A DNA stretch of 64,000 nt from contig NZ_AP019841.1 of NCBI RefSeq assembly GCF_007990445.1, forward strand, positions 1,798,001 to 1,862,000, given 5' to 3'. The notes under the pieces are model-generated. The model had not been told where the DNA came from. It did not search any database and saw only the letters and a program-made list of their open reading frames with translations. Shown here piece after piece: positions 1-9,006 of this stretch. The stretch comes from Leptotrichia wadei (lineage in GTDB: Bacteria > Fusobacteriota > Fusobacteriia > Fusobacteriales > Leptotrichiaceae). How positions within the stretch are numbered: position 1 is the first letter of the stretch; each line of letters opens with the position of its first letter. A program made the position numbers and the translations under genes.

Positions 1-2
1 TT

Positions 3-341
3 TTCCCTCTTTTAGGAATATTTTTCAACTATTCTGAACTTTATTTCGGTTACTTAGTTGGAGCAGTAATTTCGGCAATAAATATAAATTTACTTATAAA
101 CGGCGTGGAAAAAATTCTATTTTTTCAAGATAAGCCTAAATTACGGGGAAATTTAGAATATTTAAAGCGGATGGCAATCTTTTGCCTTGGAATGTTTATT
201 GTTGGAAAAATCAGCCAAAAATACTTCCCAAATCACGTTTTAACAAATATTTTAGCAACTGGCATTGGAGTTTTGAACTTTAAATTTTCGTATTTTTTGT
301 ATCATTTTGGAAAAAAGTTTTTCTTAAAAAATAAAGAATAA
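3..341 (+). CDS. Small membrane protein, ATP synthase subunit I-like, 5' end outside the window
   Basis: The frame is open to the left edge, so the gene starts before this window. The only internal start candidate is a GTG at 105, which would cut into a continuous membrane segment. Visible residues show about three hydrophobic helices with small residues spaced like a glycine-zipper (GYLVGAVISAININLLING), a basic loop and a lysine-rich C-terminus. This resembles the AtpI/ATP synthase I family of about 120 residues, which assists F-type ATPase assembly or Mg2+ supply. No atp genes are visible to confirm it. It is followed by a GC-rich hairpin and converges with accA. Confidence 0.5.
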   Translation, partial: FPLLGIFFNYSELYFGYLVGAVISAININLLINGVEKILFFQDKPKLRGNLEYLKRMAIFCLGMFIVGKISQKYFPNHVLTNILATGIGVLNFKFSYFLYHFGKKFFLKNKE

Positions 342-362
342 AATAATTTTTTATTTTAAAAT

Positions 363-380
363 AAGGGGCCTTGGCCCCTT
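363..380. terminator. GC-rich hairpin between convergent genes
   Basis: Perfect inverted repeat AAGGGGC-CTTG-GCCCCTT 22 bases after the AtpI-like stop and about 150 bases beyond the accA stop. There is no long T-run, but the AT-rich flanks and convergent position suit a bidirectional terminator. The hairpin and the following CAGAATA...TTATTA stretch resemble the dispersed repeat family seen at 17391 and 49846, so it may be a degenerate copy. Confidence 0.55.
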
Positions 381-531
381 TCTAACGTTATTTCCTCAGA
401 ATAGTAAATTTATTATAGACTCTGTTTAACAAAGTTTTGACCTCTTGCAATAAAACAAATAAAACATGTCTTCTTTTTTCTAATATGGTTCAGTATGATA
501 ATAAATCTACTGACTTTAATTCTCTAAAAAA

Positions 532-1479
532 TTACTCTTCAAAAAAATCTCCTATTCTTCTATATTTTTCATATCTTTTTCTCAATAATTCACGTAACGA
601 ATATTTATCGATTCTCTTGAATTCCTCTACAACTGCAGCCTTCAAGTTTTGAGCCATTTCTTCAAGGTTTCTGTGCGCTCCTCCCAGCGGCTCCTTTATA
701 ATTCCATCTATAATCCCTAAACTTTTTAAGCTGATTGCATCCATTTTTAAACTTCTAGCAGCTTCTGGCGCTTTTGTTGAATCATTAAACAGGATTGAAG
801 CGCATCCTTCAGGAGAAATAACTGAATATACACTATTTTCAAGCATCAAAATAGAATCAGCAACTCCAATTCCCAATGCTCCTCCACTTCCACCTTCACC
901 AATTACAACCGACACAATCGGCACACGCAGTCCAAACATTTCTTCAAGATTTTTAGCAATAGCTTCACCTTGCCCTTTTTCTTCGGCTTCTATTCCAGGA
1001 TAAGCTCCAGCTGTGTCAATTAATGTTAAAACCGGCAATTTAAAACGTTCTGCCATTCTCATTAATCTCAATGCCTTTCTATATCCTTCAGGACTTGCCA
1101 TACCAAAATTTCTGTAAAGGTTTGAATCAATATCTCTTCCCTTTTGATGCCCGATTACCATTATTTTGTATCCATCAATCATTGCAAGTCCACCGACAAT
1201 TGCATGATCATCCTTAGATAACCTGTCACCGTGAAGTTCCACAAAATCCTGTGTCAGCTCATTTATATAATCTAAAGTATACGGTCTTTGCGGATTTCTT
1301 GAAATTTGGATTCTATTCCAGGCATCCATTTCATTTTCCTCAAAATCCTTATATTTATTTTCCAGTTTTTTTTCAAGTTCTGTAATCTGAGCAGAAAAAT
1401 CAATGTTTTTTTCAGCTGAAAATGCCTTTAATTCCGATATTGCTTCTTCCAATTCCTTAATTTCATCTTTTATACTCAT
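532..1479 (-). CDS. accA: Acetyl-CoA carboxylase carboxyltransferase subunit alpha
   Basis: Cytoplasmic alpha subunit of the carboxyltransferase that moves CO2 from biotin to acetyl-CoA, giving malonyl-CoA for fatty acid synthesis. The 315 residues match the usual family length. An N-terminal coiled region (1-60) precedes a crotonase-like carboxyltransferase domain containing GHQKGRD, ASPEGYRKALRLM and the oxyanion-type glycine run GEGGSGGALG near residue 200, then the conserved SPEGCASILF. It lies 34 bases after accD on the same strand, so the two subunits are probably made from one message. Confidence 0.97.
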   Translation of the reverse strand: MSIKDEIKELEEAISELKAFSAEKNIDFSAQITELEKKLENKYKDFEENEMDAWNRIQISRNPQRPYTLDYINELTQDFVELHGDRLSKDDHAIVGGLAMIDGYKIMVIGHQKGRDIDSNLYRNFGMASPEGYRKALRLMRMAERFKLPVLTLIDTAGAYPGIEAEEKGQGEAIAKNLEEMFGLRVPIVSVVIGEGGSGGALGIGVADSILMLENSVYSVISPEGCASILFNDSTKAPEAARSLKMDAISLKSLGIIDGIIKEPLGGAHRNLEEMAQNLKAAVVEEFKRIDKYSLRELLRKRYEKYRRIGDFFEE

Positions 1480-1513
1480 CTTTTTTATCCTTTCATTTGA
1501 AAAATTTTTAAAT

Positions 1514-2365
1514 TTACACTAATTTTTCCAATACTCTGTAAATCGTTGTTTTCAAGTCTTTTCTTTCTGAAATTATATCAACCATTCCGTGTTCCAATAA
1601 AAATTCTGCCCTTTGAAATCCCTTCGGCAATTTCTGGTTTACAGTTTGCTCAATAACTCTAGGTCCTGCAAAAGCAATAAAAGCATTTGGCTCAGTTATA
1701 ATCACATCTCCAAGCATTGCAAAGGAAGCCGTAACTCCACCGGTAGTTGGATCAACAGGTACAGAAATAAACGGAATTCTAGCTTCATTCAATTTTTTAA
1801 CTGCTCCTGAAGTTTTTGCCATCTGCATAAGTGATAAAATCCCCTCCTGCATTCTAGCACCTCCTGAACTTGAAACTACCACAACAGGTATTTTCCTTTT
1901 CAGTCCACGTTCCATTGCCCTTGTAATTCTCTCTCCAACAACAGAACCCATACTTCCGCCCATAAAGCTAAATTCCATCGCAGCAATACTAACTTCTATT
2001 CCATTAATTTTTCCAGTTCCGCTTATAACTCCATCCAGCATACGGCTTCGTTCACGTGATGTTTCCAACTTTTCCTCATATCCTGGAAAATTTAACACAT
2101 TTTTAGAATTAAGCGTCATATCCTCTTCTATAAAAGTTCCTTCATCAATCAAAAGTTCAATTCTTTCAAATGCTGTAAGCCTAAAATAATTTCCACATTT
2201 TGGACATACGTTCAGATTATTTTTCAAATCCTCATTGTAAATGATTTCATTACATTGATTACATTTTTTCCACTTATTGTCATCCACAATATCCACTGTC
2301 AATTTTGACTTAGATGTAAGCGTAACATACTTTTTTTTTGATTTTCTGCTTGAAAACAAACCCAT
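1514..2365 (-). CDS. accD: Acetyl-CoA carboxylase carboxyltransferase subunit beta
   Basis: Beta subunit of the acetyl-CoA carboxyltransferase, partner of AccA. A four-cysteine zinc ribbon (CNQC...CPKC) at the N-terminus is followed by the carboxyltransferase domain with FMGGSMGSVVGERI and SSSGGARMQEG. I place the start at the ATG at 2365 (MGLFSSRK), because an AGAGGTG ribosome site sits six to seven bases upstream. A GTG three codons earlier (2374) overlaps that site and is less likely. It is the first gene of the accD-accA pair. Confidence 0.95.
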   Translation of the reverse strand: MGLFSSRKSKKKYVTLTSKSKLTVDIVDDNKWKKCNQCNEIIYNEDLKNNLNVCPKCGNYFRLTAFERIELLIDEGTFIEEDMTLNSKNVLNFPGYEEKLETSRERSRMLDGVISGTGKINGIEVSIAAMEFSFMGGSMGSVVGERITRAMERGLKRKIPVVVVSSSGGARMQEGILSLMQMAKTSGAVKKLNEARIPFISVPVDPTTGGVTASFAMLGDVIITEPNAFIAFAGPRVIEQTVNQKLPKGFQRAEFLLEHGMVDIISERKDLKTTIYRVLEKLV

Positions 2366-2669
2366 TTTTTTCACCTCTCAAAAATTTTATTTTTTATAAC
2401 AAAGTTATTTTAAAATTAAACTTAAAAATTATAACTCCTTTACTCAAATATATTTACAGTAAATCCGATAAAAAAACACAAATCATATTTATCACTTTGA
2501 AACAAGGAAGTTTTAACTCCTTACACAATAAATTCATTACCAAAATGAAAAATAATATAATTTTATTTGACACTAATATAGTTTGAGCATAAACCTAAAT
2601 AACAGGTGTTATAATACTATTATATAATACATCATTTCTATTAGAATAAAATTTGAAAAATATACACTC
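2366..2669. other. 304-base gene-free stretch upstream of accD
   Basis: AT-rich spacer holding the accD ribosome binding site at its low end. On the minus strand a TATAAT hexamer (2428-2433) lies about 60 bases before accD, but no good -35 is spaced from it. The remaining short open frames have no ribosome site and look like noise. No RNA gene or repeat was recognised. Confidence 0.5.
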
Positions 2670-3605
2670 CTAAAAAAATACTCTATCTAAAATCGAAAAT
2701 TTATATTCATCAAACGAAAGAAAATAGCAGCAGAGAAAAAATCTGTCACTCCCATCCTTTATTCCATACTTCTTATCTCCAACTATGAAAAGTCCCTTAT
2801 CAGCCAGCTGAGCCCTAATTTGATGCTTTCTCCCAGTGATCAGCTCAATATCCAAAAGCGAAACATCCTTATTTTTCCCCAGTAAATCCAATATTTTTTT
2901 CTGATTTTTCAATTTATCAATATTTATATATTTAAAATAAGTAATGCTTTTTTTAGATTCCCTTGAAACAGGATTTTCAGAAACAATAACCCTATTTTCA
3001 GCCGTTGTCAAATAATTTTCAATTTTAAAATCTTTTTTATTTTTAAATTCTCCATTATGAACAATCGCAAAATATTTTTTATGAACTTCATTTTCCCTAA
3101 TTTTTTCAGAAATATATCTCAAAAACTTCAATGTTTTACATCCGATAACAAGCCCCGATGTTTCAAAATCAATTCTATTTGCAAAATTAATATTCTCACT
3201 TTTATAAATTTTTTTAAAAACTTCACTGAGTCCATATTTATGCCCTGTTCCCTTATGCATCGGGATTTTTTCTGCCTTATTTACAATAAAAAAATCTTCA
3301 TTTTCAAAAATAACCATTTTTTTATATTTTTCAAGATCATTTTGAGAAATTTGCAGTTTTTTTATTTTATTTTCTATTTTCTCATTTTTTTTAATATTTC
3401 CCATTGATAAATTCTTTATTGTAATTTTATCATCTAATAACAGCCGATAATTTTCCTTCGACTTTTTCCCATTAATTTTTACATCCCCAGATCTTATTGC
3501 ACCAAAAATCCTGCTAAGCGGCTCATTTTTAAAACTTTTCCTCAAGTATCTATCCAGCCTCATCCCTTCCATTTCAGAATTTACAATAATTTCATTCTTT
3601 TCCAA
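2670..3605 (-). CDS. RluA-family rRNA pseudouridine synthase
   Basis: Likely isomerises uridine to pseudouridine in 23S rRNA. Residues 1-70 form an S4 RNA-binding domain (MRLDRYLRK, GDVKINGKK). A lysine-rich linker leads to the catalytic domain with the signature NRIDFETSGLVI, whose Asp is the family catalytic residue, and a late TGRKHQIRAQL motif typical of RluC/RluD. At 311 residues it matches RluC/D length, but the target position cannot be read from sequence. The usual RLD is RID here, a conservative change. It is transcribed just after rodA with a 21-base gap. Confidence 0.88.
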   Translation of the reverse strand: MEKNEIIVNSEMEGMRLDRYLRKSFKNEPLSRIFGAIRSGDVKINGKKSKENYRLLLDDKITIKNLSMGNIKKNEKIENKIKKLQISQNDLEKYKKMVIFENEDFFIVNKAEKIPMHKGTGHKYGLSEVFKKIYKSENINFANRIDFETSGLVIGCKTLKFLRYISEKIRENEVHKKYFAIVHNGEFKNKKDFKIENYLTTAENRVIVSENPVSRESKKSITYFKYINIDKLKNQKKILDLLGKNKDVSLLDIELITGRKHQIRAQLADKGLFIVGDKKYGIKDGSDRFFLCCYFLSFDEYKFSILDRVFF

Positions 3606-3626
3606 AAATTTCTCCCATTTTTTAAA

Positions 3627-4733
3627 TTATTTATTGTTATGAATTTTTATACTTTCCACTATTCCTATTATAATAAACGAAGCTAAAAATGAACTTCCTC
3701 CATAGCTCATGAACAATAGGGGTTTTCCTGTAACTGGCACAAGTCCAATTGTCATTCCTACATTTACAACTACGTGCATAAATATTACACCTGCCAAGCC
3801 ATACAGTATAAGCCTGCCAAAACTGTCCTGTATAATTCGGGTAATCCTCATTATTTCCAAAATTAATCCGAAATATAGAAGTAAGACTAGTGTGGATCCA
3901 AAAAATCCCATTTCTTCAGATAATACTGAAAAAATAAAATCCGTCTGCGCTTCAGGAAGAAATTCCAATCTGCTTTGGCTTCCCTGTAACACTCCCTTAC
4001 CTAATGCACCTCCTGCTCCAACTGAAATTTTTGACTGGATTACGTGCCATCCGCTTCCTTTTTTATCCTTTTCAGGGTGTAAAAATGTTTCTACACGATC
4101 CCTTTGATAACTGCTAAGTACAAATCTATAAACTGGATAAACTGATAACATTACTACAATTCCTATTATCCAGATTGGCTTCATATTTGCTTCATACAGA
4201 AAAATCATAAATAAAAATGCAGAAATTGTTATTAATGTCGTTCCCAGATCAGGCTGTATTAAAATAAGCAATATAAGAGGCATTGCTGGCAGAATTGAAC
4301 CAACAATATCCTTTAAGTTGTTAATTCCATTTTTATATTTTTCTACAATCCAGTAGGCAATAACTAGAATAATTATCACCTTCACAAATTCCGACGGCTG
4401 CAGCTGAAATGGCCCAAGTGCAATCCAACGTTGCGCTCCAAGAGTCTTTTTTCCTGCAAAACGTACAAGCAGCAGCAATATTGCCCCAATTCCGTAAATA
4501 TGCCAAATATACAGCTTTATATGTCTATAATCAAATGCGGCTATAATAAACATCAATATTGTCCCTATAACAATCCATAAAATATTTTTACCAACCATTC
4601 CGCTTTGTCTTGTCGCACTATATACAAATACTGTGCTAATTGTCACAAGTGCATAAACTATCAGTAAAATCATTTTGTCCATACGAAAAATATTATTTTT
4701 CAGATCTTCAATTATTCTTTGACTTTGAAACAT
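3627..4733 (-). CDS. rodA: Rod shape-determining SEDS glycosyltransferase
   Basis: Integral membrane peptidoglycan polymerase of the SEDS family that acts with a class B penicillin-binding protein during cell elongation. About ten hydrophobic helices are visible. Diagnostic stretches include the FVYSATRQ start of helix 1, LGAQRWI followed by LQPSEFVK, the QPDLGTTL loop, FLPEAQTDFIFSVLSEEMGF, and the C-terminal PVTGKPLLFMSYGGSS. The 368-residue length fits RodA better than FtsW. No mre or PBP2 gene is adjacent in this window. Confidence 0.93.
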   Translation of the reverse strand: MFQSQRIIEDLKNNIFRMDKMILLIVYALVTISTVFVYSATRQSGMVGKNILWIVIGTILMFIIAAFDYRHIKLYIWHIYGIGAILLLLVRFAGKKTLGAQRWIALGPFQLQPSEFVKVIIILVIAYWIVEKYKNGINNLKDIVGSILPAMPLILLILIQPDLGTTLITISAFLFMIFLYEANMKPIWIIGIVVMLSVYPVYRFVLSSYQRDRVETFLHPEKDKKGSGWHVIQSKISVGAGGALGKGVLQGSQSRLEFLPEAQTDFIFSVLSEEMGFFGSTLVLLLYFGLILEIMRITRIIQDSFGRLILYGLAGVIFMHVVVNVGMTIGLVPVTGKPLLFMSYGGSSFLASFIIIGIVESIKIHNNK

Positions 4734-4786
4734 TCTCTTCTCCTAACCCTATTTTTTAATTATCATAAATTCCTTTTAACTTTACC

Positions 4787-6007
4787 TTACTTTTTAATAT
4801 TTCCAAGAACCGTAATATTTTCTGTTAAATATCCAGTTTTTGCAAAATTATTCACATCTTCAAGTTTTACTGAATTTACTTCATTTTTTATCTTTTCTGC
4901 ATCTAATATTTCATTTTTTCTAATATAGTAATTTCCCAAAATTCCCATTCTTGAACGTGGATTTTCCATTGAAAATGCAATTCGGCTCATATATTTATTT
5001 TTTGCCTTTTGAAGTTCATCTTCTGTTACTCCACTTTCACGTAATTTCTTAAATTCTGCAAGTGTTATTTCTATTGCCTTTTCATAATTTTCCAGATTTG
5101 TCCCAATATACGTTGATGTCAAACCTCCAGAAAGGTAATACTGATTAAATGTGTAAACAGAATATGCAAGCCCATTTTTTTCACGAATTTCCTGAAAAAG
5201 TCTAGAACTCATTGAACCGCCGATAATATTTGCTAAAATATCAGTATATATTTTATTTTCACTGTTATAATCTTCACTTTGATGTGAAATGCAAATATTA
5301 ACTTGATTTATATCCTTTGAAACAACTCTTTTTCCAGCATTAAATGAAAACTCTGTCTTCTCACGTCTATTAACCTTCTTATCAGCCAGCTTTCCAAAAT
5401 ATTCATCTACTTTCTGAATAATTTCATCCTTATCAAAATTTCCAGAAACAACAATTAAAATATTATCCTTAGTATATCTTTCCCTGTAATATTTTCTGAT
5501 TTCCTCTGCTGTAAATCCCTTCACGCTTGCCTCTGTCCCAATAATAGGCTTTCCATACTGCCCATTTATGCAATCTGCATAATTCATCTCGAATACCAGG
5601 TCATCTGGCGAATCCTTATACATTTTAATTTCTTCCACAATTACATCCTTTTCCTTTTCCAATTCCTTTTCATCAATCGTAGAATTTATAACAATATCAA
5701 ACAAAATATCAACAGATTTTCCCAGAAACTGTGTCAAGGCATTTATATAAAAAACAGTTTCCTCCTTTGTCGTATGCGCATTCACATTCGCCCCAAGATA
5801 ATCAATCTCATCTGAAATTTCAAAATAATTTCTATTAGGAGTCCCCTTAAAGATCATATGCTCTAAAACATGTGAAATTCCTTCTTCTGTATCACTTTCA
5901 TCCCGTGATCCTGTTTTTACAAATACACCAACTGAACAAGTAGAAATACTTTCTAATTTATCAAAAATAACTTCTATTCCAGTATTTGTCCTTATTTTTT
6001 CTATCAT
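4787..6007 (-). CDS. M16-family zinc metallopeptidase
   Basis: A 406-residue single-unit pitrilysin-family protease. The inverted zinc motif HVLEH is at residues 46-50 and the distal glutamate region VIVEEIKMY around 125, so the zinc site appears intact. The C-terminal half has the second M16 fold with the GLAYSVYTF strand typical of processing-peptidase-like proteins. It has no signal peptide, so it is probably cytoplasmic. Bacterial homologues are often annotated as insulinase or YmxG-like peptidases with unknown substrates. It lies upstream of rodA on the same strand. Confidence 0.88.
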   Translation of the reverse strand: MIEKIRTNTGIEVIFDKLESISTCSVGVFVKTGSRDESDTEEGISHVLEHMIFKGTPNRNYFEISDEIDYLGANVNAHTTKEETVFYINALTQFLGKSVDILFDIVINSTIDEKELEKEKDVIVEEIKMYKDSPDDLVFEMNYADCINGQYGKPIIGTEASVKGFTAEEIRKYYRERYTKDNILIVVSGNFDKDEIIQKVDEYFGKLADKKVNRREKTEFSFNAGKRVVSKDINQVNICISHQSEDYNSENKIYTDILANIIGGSMSSRLFQEIREKNGLAYSVYTFNQYYLSGGLTSTYIGTNLENYEKAIEITLAEFKKLRESGVTEDELQKAKNKYMSRIAFSMENPRSRMGILGNYYIRKNEILDAEKIKNEVNSVKLEDVNNFAKTGYLTENITVLGNIKK

Positions 6008-6094
6008 TTCAATCCTCTCTCAATCCTTATTTTACACTAAACTCTATTTTAAAAACAGAATTATATTTTATATTATATGCTAACAATAGTTTCT

Positions 6095-6134
6095 GACCCT
6101 TTGCAAAGAGTCCACTGTTTGCACATGAAACAGT
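6095..6134. repeat. Two adjacent inverted repeats in the lptG/M16 spacer
   Basis: A near-perfect 18-base palindrome (6095-6112, GACCCTTTGCAAAGAGTC) is followed at once by a second hairpin, ACTGTTT (6114-6120) with AAACAGT (6128-6134). They sit in the 150-base gap after lptG. There is no T-run on either strand, so this is a weak terminator candidate at best; processing or a protein site is equally possible. Confidence 0.4.
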
Positions 6135-6160
6135 ATTAAATAAAAAAATAATACTACATA

Positions 6161-7237
6161 TTAATATTCCGAATCTCTAAATAATTTTATTCCAACTACA
6201 AAAAATACAATTAACGGAATAAAGCAAGCCGCATAAATTGGAACTGTGCCTGCAACTGCCATTGAACGCAAAATCGTGCTGATACCGTAATAGGCATAAC
6301 CTATTATTACAGATAATCCAATATTTAACGCAGCTCCCCCCCTTACATATCTACTTCCAAGTGAAAGTCCAATTAAGCACATGACAAATGATGACAATGC
6401 AAAAGATATTCTATAATAAAATTCTATTCTTAAATTTAAGGAATCTGCTCCGACCCTTGTAAAATAGACTGTTTTCTCACGTAATTCAGGCATTGTCAAA
6501 TTTTTAGCCTTTACTGGACTTGCCAGGACATCTTCCATACTTGCAACAAACCTGAATTTCTTTGTATCCGCAGGCTTTGTTAAATTAGTCCTGCTGTCAT
6601 ATTCCTTTAAATCTTTAAAAGTCCATACATTTGTTTTCGGATTAATTTTTGCAAATGGCGAAGTATATATCTTGCTGATTTTACTAAATCCCTTTTCAAA
6701 TTTAAAAATTTCAATATATTCCATTGTTCCAGTATTTTTATTTACATTTTCACTATACAGAACTGTCTTTTTATCAATTTTTACGAAAACGAATTTCTTT
6801 TGCGCCCTTACAGGCTCCTTATTATCAATTTTAAGGGACTTTAAATTTTCTTTCTTAGTATTTGATTTCCCTAATATGTCATAGTTTATCCAAAATACTC
6901 CCATACTTACAAGAAATGAAAAAATCATAGGAAATAACGCTATTCTTGCAAAACTTATTCCACTTGTTTTCATTGCGGCAATTTCCAGCTGTTTTGCCAT
7001 CTTGCTTATACACAGCAGACTTCCCAGCAATACTCCAAGAGGAGCAGTATTTGTTATAATTTCAGGTGTTCCATATCTCAGATACTTTATGGCATCGTGG
7101 CCTTTAAGCTTTCCATCCATAATCCATCCTGTCAAGCTGATACTTTCTGCTAATAAGAAAATCAAAAAAAACATCATCATACCCAAAAGGAAACTTTTTA
7201 CATAATTTGAAATTATATACTTGTCTAATTTGTTCAT
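6161..7237 (-). CDS. lptG: LPS export ABC permease, LptG-like (YjgP/YjgQ family)
   Basis: Inner-membrane permease of the LptB2FG machine that extracts lipopolysaccharide and hands it to the periplasmic bridge. The 358 residues show the family layout: two or three N-terminal helices (MNKLDKYIISNYVKSFLLG; LGVLLGSLLCIS), a large periplasmic beta-jellyroll (about 130-250) and three C-terminal helices. It lies 13 bases after a second YjgP/YjgQ protein, as in lptF-lptG operons. Which paralogue is F or G is assigned by order and is less certain than the family. Its ATPase partner lptB is at 16463. Confidence 0.85.
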   Translation of the reverse strand: MNKLDKYIISNYVKSFLLGMMMFFLIFLLAESISLTGWIMDGKLKGHDAIKYLRYGTPEIITNTAPLGVLLGSLLCISKMAKQLEIAAMKTSGISFARIALFPMIFSFLVSMGVFWINYDILGKSNTKKENLKSLKIDNKEPVRAQKKFVFVKIDKKTVLYSENVNKNTGTMEYIEIFKFEKGFSKISKIYTSPFAKINPKTNVWTFKDLKEYDSRTNLTKPADTKKFRFVASMEDVLASPVKAKNLTMPELREKTVYFTRVGADSLNLRIEFYYRISFALSSFVMCLIGLSLGSRYVRGGAALNIGLSVIIGYAYYGISTILRSMAVAGTVPIYAACFIPLIVFFVVGIKLFRDSEY

Positions 7238-7250
7238 ACTCCTCCCTTCG

Positions 7251-8357
7251 TTATTTTCCTCTATATTTCTTTATTGAGAAATATATACACAATATAAATA
7301 AAACAAAATTAGGAACCCACATTGCAATATTTGCAGGTACATTATTCTTCAGCACCATAATTTTTGCATAACTTGCCATTCCTATATAACCAAATATAAC
7401 GATTAAACTTACACCAAAACTTATTCCTCTTCCACTTCTTCTATGCCCAACTGAAAGAAGCACTCCAAGCCAGCATAAAAATGTACTTGCTAGCGGACCT
7501 ATAAGCCTTTGGTAAATTTCTACCTGTGCCTTTAAAGCTGTTTCCTTTTCTCCAGGCTTGTTTATATTTTCCTTATAAAATTTATTTAACTCTTTTATAT
7601 TCATTTCCTTACGGCTTTTTTTCACTTCCTTCTTGCTTTCTCTAAAAAAAGTAGTAATAGGTATTTCCTGTTCCATATACTCAGCTGAAACTTGATTGCT
7701 GCCATCTTTTTCAAAAGCATACCCTTTTACTTTGCTCAAATTTATGATTCCTGGATCAAATCTTGCATTTTCAGCCAAAAAAACTATTGGATAATGGTTA
7801 TCCCCACGTTTATTTATTATTAGAAAGTTTTTTGCTGTTGCCGCTTCATTATTTACCTCATCAATATAAAAACCAAATCCCTTTTCTTCATTTGTCAGAA
7901 ATACTTTTTCTTCCGTCAGTGAACTAGGCTTTGAAGCAAGCACCTGCTTTGTCTGAGCATTTATATTTTCCAAGGCACGGGGATTTACATAAATTTCAAG
8001 TCCTAATCCAATCAATGTTAACACTACACCAAAAATAAATGCTGGTCTAAGTATTCTAAAAAGCCCTATTCCAGAACCTTCCATTGCAACAATCTCATTT
8101 GTTTCTGAAAGTCCGCCATAGACAAGCATTACTCCAAGAAACGCTCCCATCGGTATTGTCTGCACAAGAACTCCTGGCATTGCATAAAATAGATAGTCTA
8201 TTATGGATATAAACGGCAAATCACTTGCAAACAGACGCTCCATAACTTCCATTACAACATTTAACATCATAATAAATGTAAATATGCTAATTCCAAACAA
8301 TGACGGCAAAATAAGTGAATTGTAAATATACCTGTCAATTATTTTCATTTTTATCAA
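7251..8357 (-). CDS. lptF: LPS export ABC permease, LptF-like (YjgP/YjgQ family)
   Basis: Partner permease of the LPS exporter. The 368 residues have N-terminal helices with the characteristic MIDRY-like start (KIIDRYIYNSLILP), an IPMGAFLGVML helix, a periplasmic domain (about 130-270) and C-terminal helices after RRSGRGISFG. The start is ambiguous. TTG at 8357 lies about four bases after an AAGGA site; ATG at 8348 lies about twelve bases after it. It is immediately followed by lptG, suggesting co-transcription and a heterodimer. Confidence 0.85.
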   Translation of the reverse strand: MIKMKIIDRYIYNSLILPSLFGISIFTFIMMLNVVMEVMERLFASDLPFISIIDYLFYAMPGVLVQTIPMGAFLGVMLVYGGLSETNEIVAMEGSGIGLFRILRPAFIFGVVLTLIGLGLEIYVNPRALENINAQTKQVLASKPSSLTEEKVFLTNEEKGFGFYIDEVNNEAATAKNFLIINKRGDNHYPIVFLAENARFDPGIINLSKVKGYAFEKDGSNQVSAEYMEQEIPITTFFRESKKEVKKSRKEMNIKELNKFYKENINKPGEKETALKAQVEIYQRLIGPLASTFLCWLGVLLSVGHRRSGRGISFGVSLIVIFGYIGMASYAKIMVLKNNVPANIAMWVPNFVLFILCIYFSIKKYRGK

Positions 8358-8414
8358 TTTTCCTTTTTTATTTTTCTTTGTATTCCATTTTTTTCATAAA
8401 TCTTTTTATTTATT

Positions 8415-8996
8415 TTAATTAATCTCTTTTGATTTTTCAAATTTATCTGGTTCTGGATTTTCATAATCATGTAAAACATCATTTATTACTTCCTTTTCCC
8501 GCTGACTTATAACATATCTTTTCACATCATTTTCTATAAATCCAGGAAAAGAATCCGTAAACCTTAGTGCATATTTTGTCATAATCTTAATGCAAATACT
8601 TTTATTCCTTGCATTTTTTATGCTTTTACTTTTTAGAGAGCCTGCAATTACTACAATGTATACAATAATTGCAACAAAAAACAATTTCATTATTCCAAAT
8701 ATCATTCCAGATAATTTATCAAATTTATTTATTTTTATACTCTTTAAAAACTTTTTATTAATTATCAAAATAGCAGAATAGGCAAGATATTGGATTGCGA
8801 CGATTACAATAAATACTTTCAACTGATTTTGAGACTTAATTCCCTCTGAATCCAGAAAAAATTTATAAACATAATTTGTTATAAAAATAATAAAAATATA
8901 CTTAAACATATTAAAAAATTCTAGCGAAAAACCTCTCCTGTACCCAAGAAACATAAATATTATCAGCAAAACTACAAATCCAATATCCAGTATCAT
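8415..8996 (-). CDS. CvpA-family membrane protein
   Basis: A 193-residue protein with four hydrophobic helices followed by a charged C-terminal tail. The conserved CvpA features are present: an acidic start with GYRRGF after the first helix, and NKFDKLSGMIFGIMK before the fourth. CvpA proteins are implicated in envelope homeostasis, and in E. coli in colicin V production, but a molecular role is not established. It sits between alr (10 bases) and lptF on the same strand, consistent with an envelope-related operon. Confidence 0.75.
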   Translation of the reverse strand: MILDIGFVVLLIIFMFLGYRRGFSLEFFNMFKYIFIIFITNYVYKFFLDSEGIKSQNQLKVFIVIVAIQYLAYSAILIINKKFLKSIKINKFDKLSGMIFGIMKLFFVAIIVYIVVIAGSLKSKSIKNARNKSICIKIMTKYALRFTDSFPGFIENDVKRYVISQREKEVINDVLHDYENPEPDKFEKSKEIN

Positions 8997-9006
8997 TTTT
9001 TTACTC

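Noticed and set aside
2567-2615. Plus-strand promoter TTGACA...TATAAT upstream of accD
   Set aside because: The two hexamers are 37 bases apart and no plus-strand gene follows.
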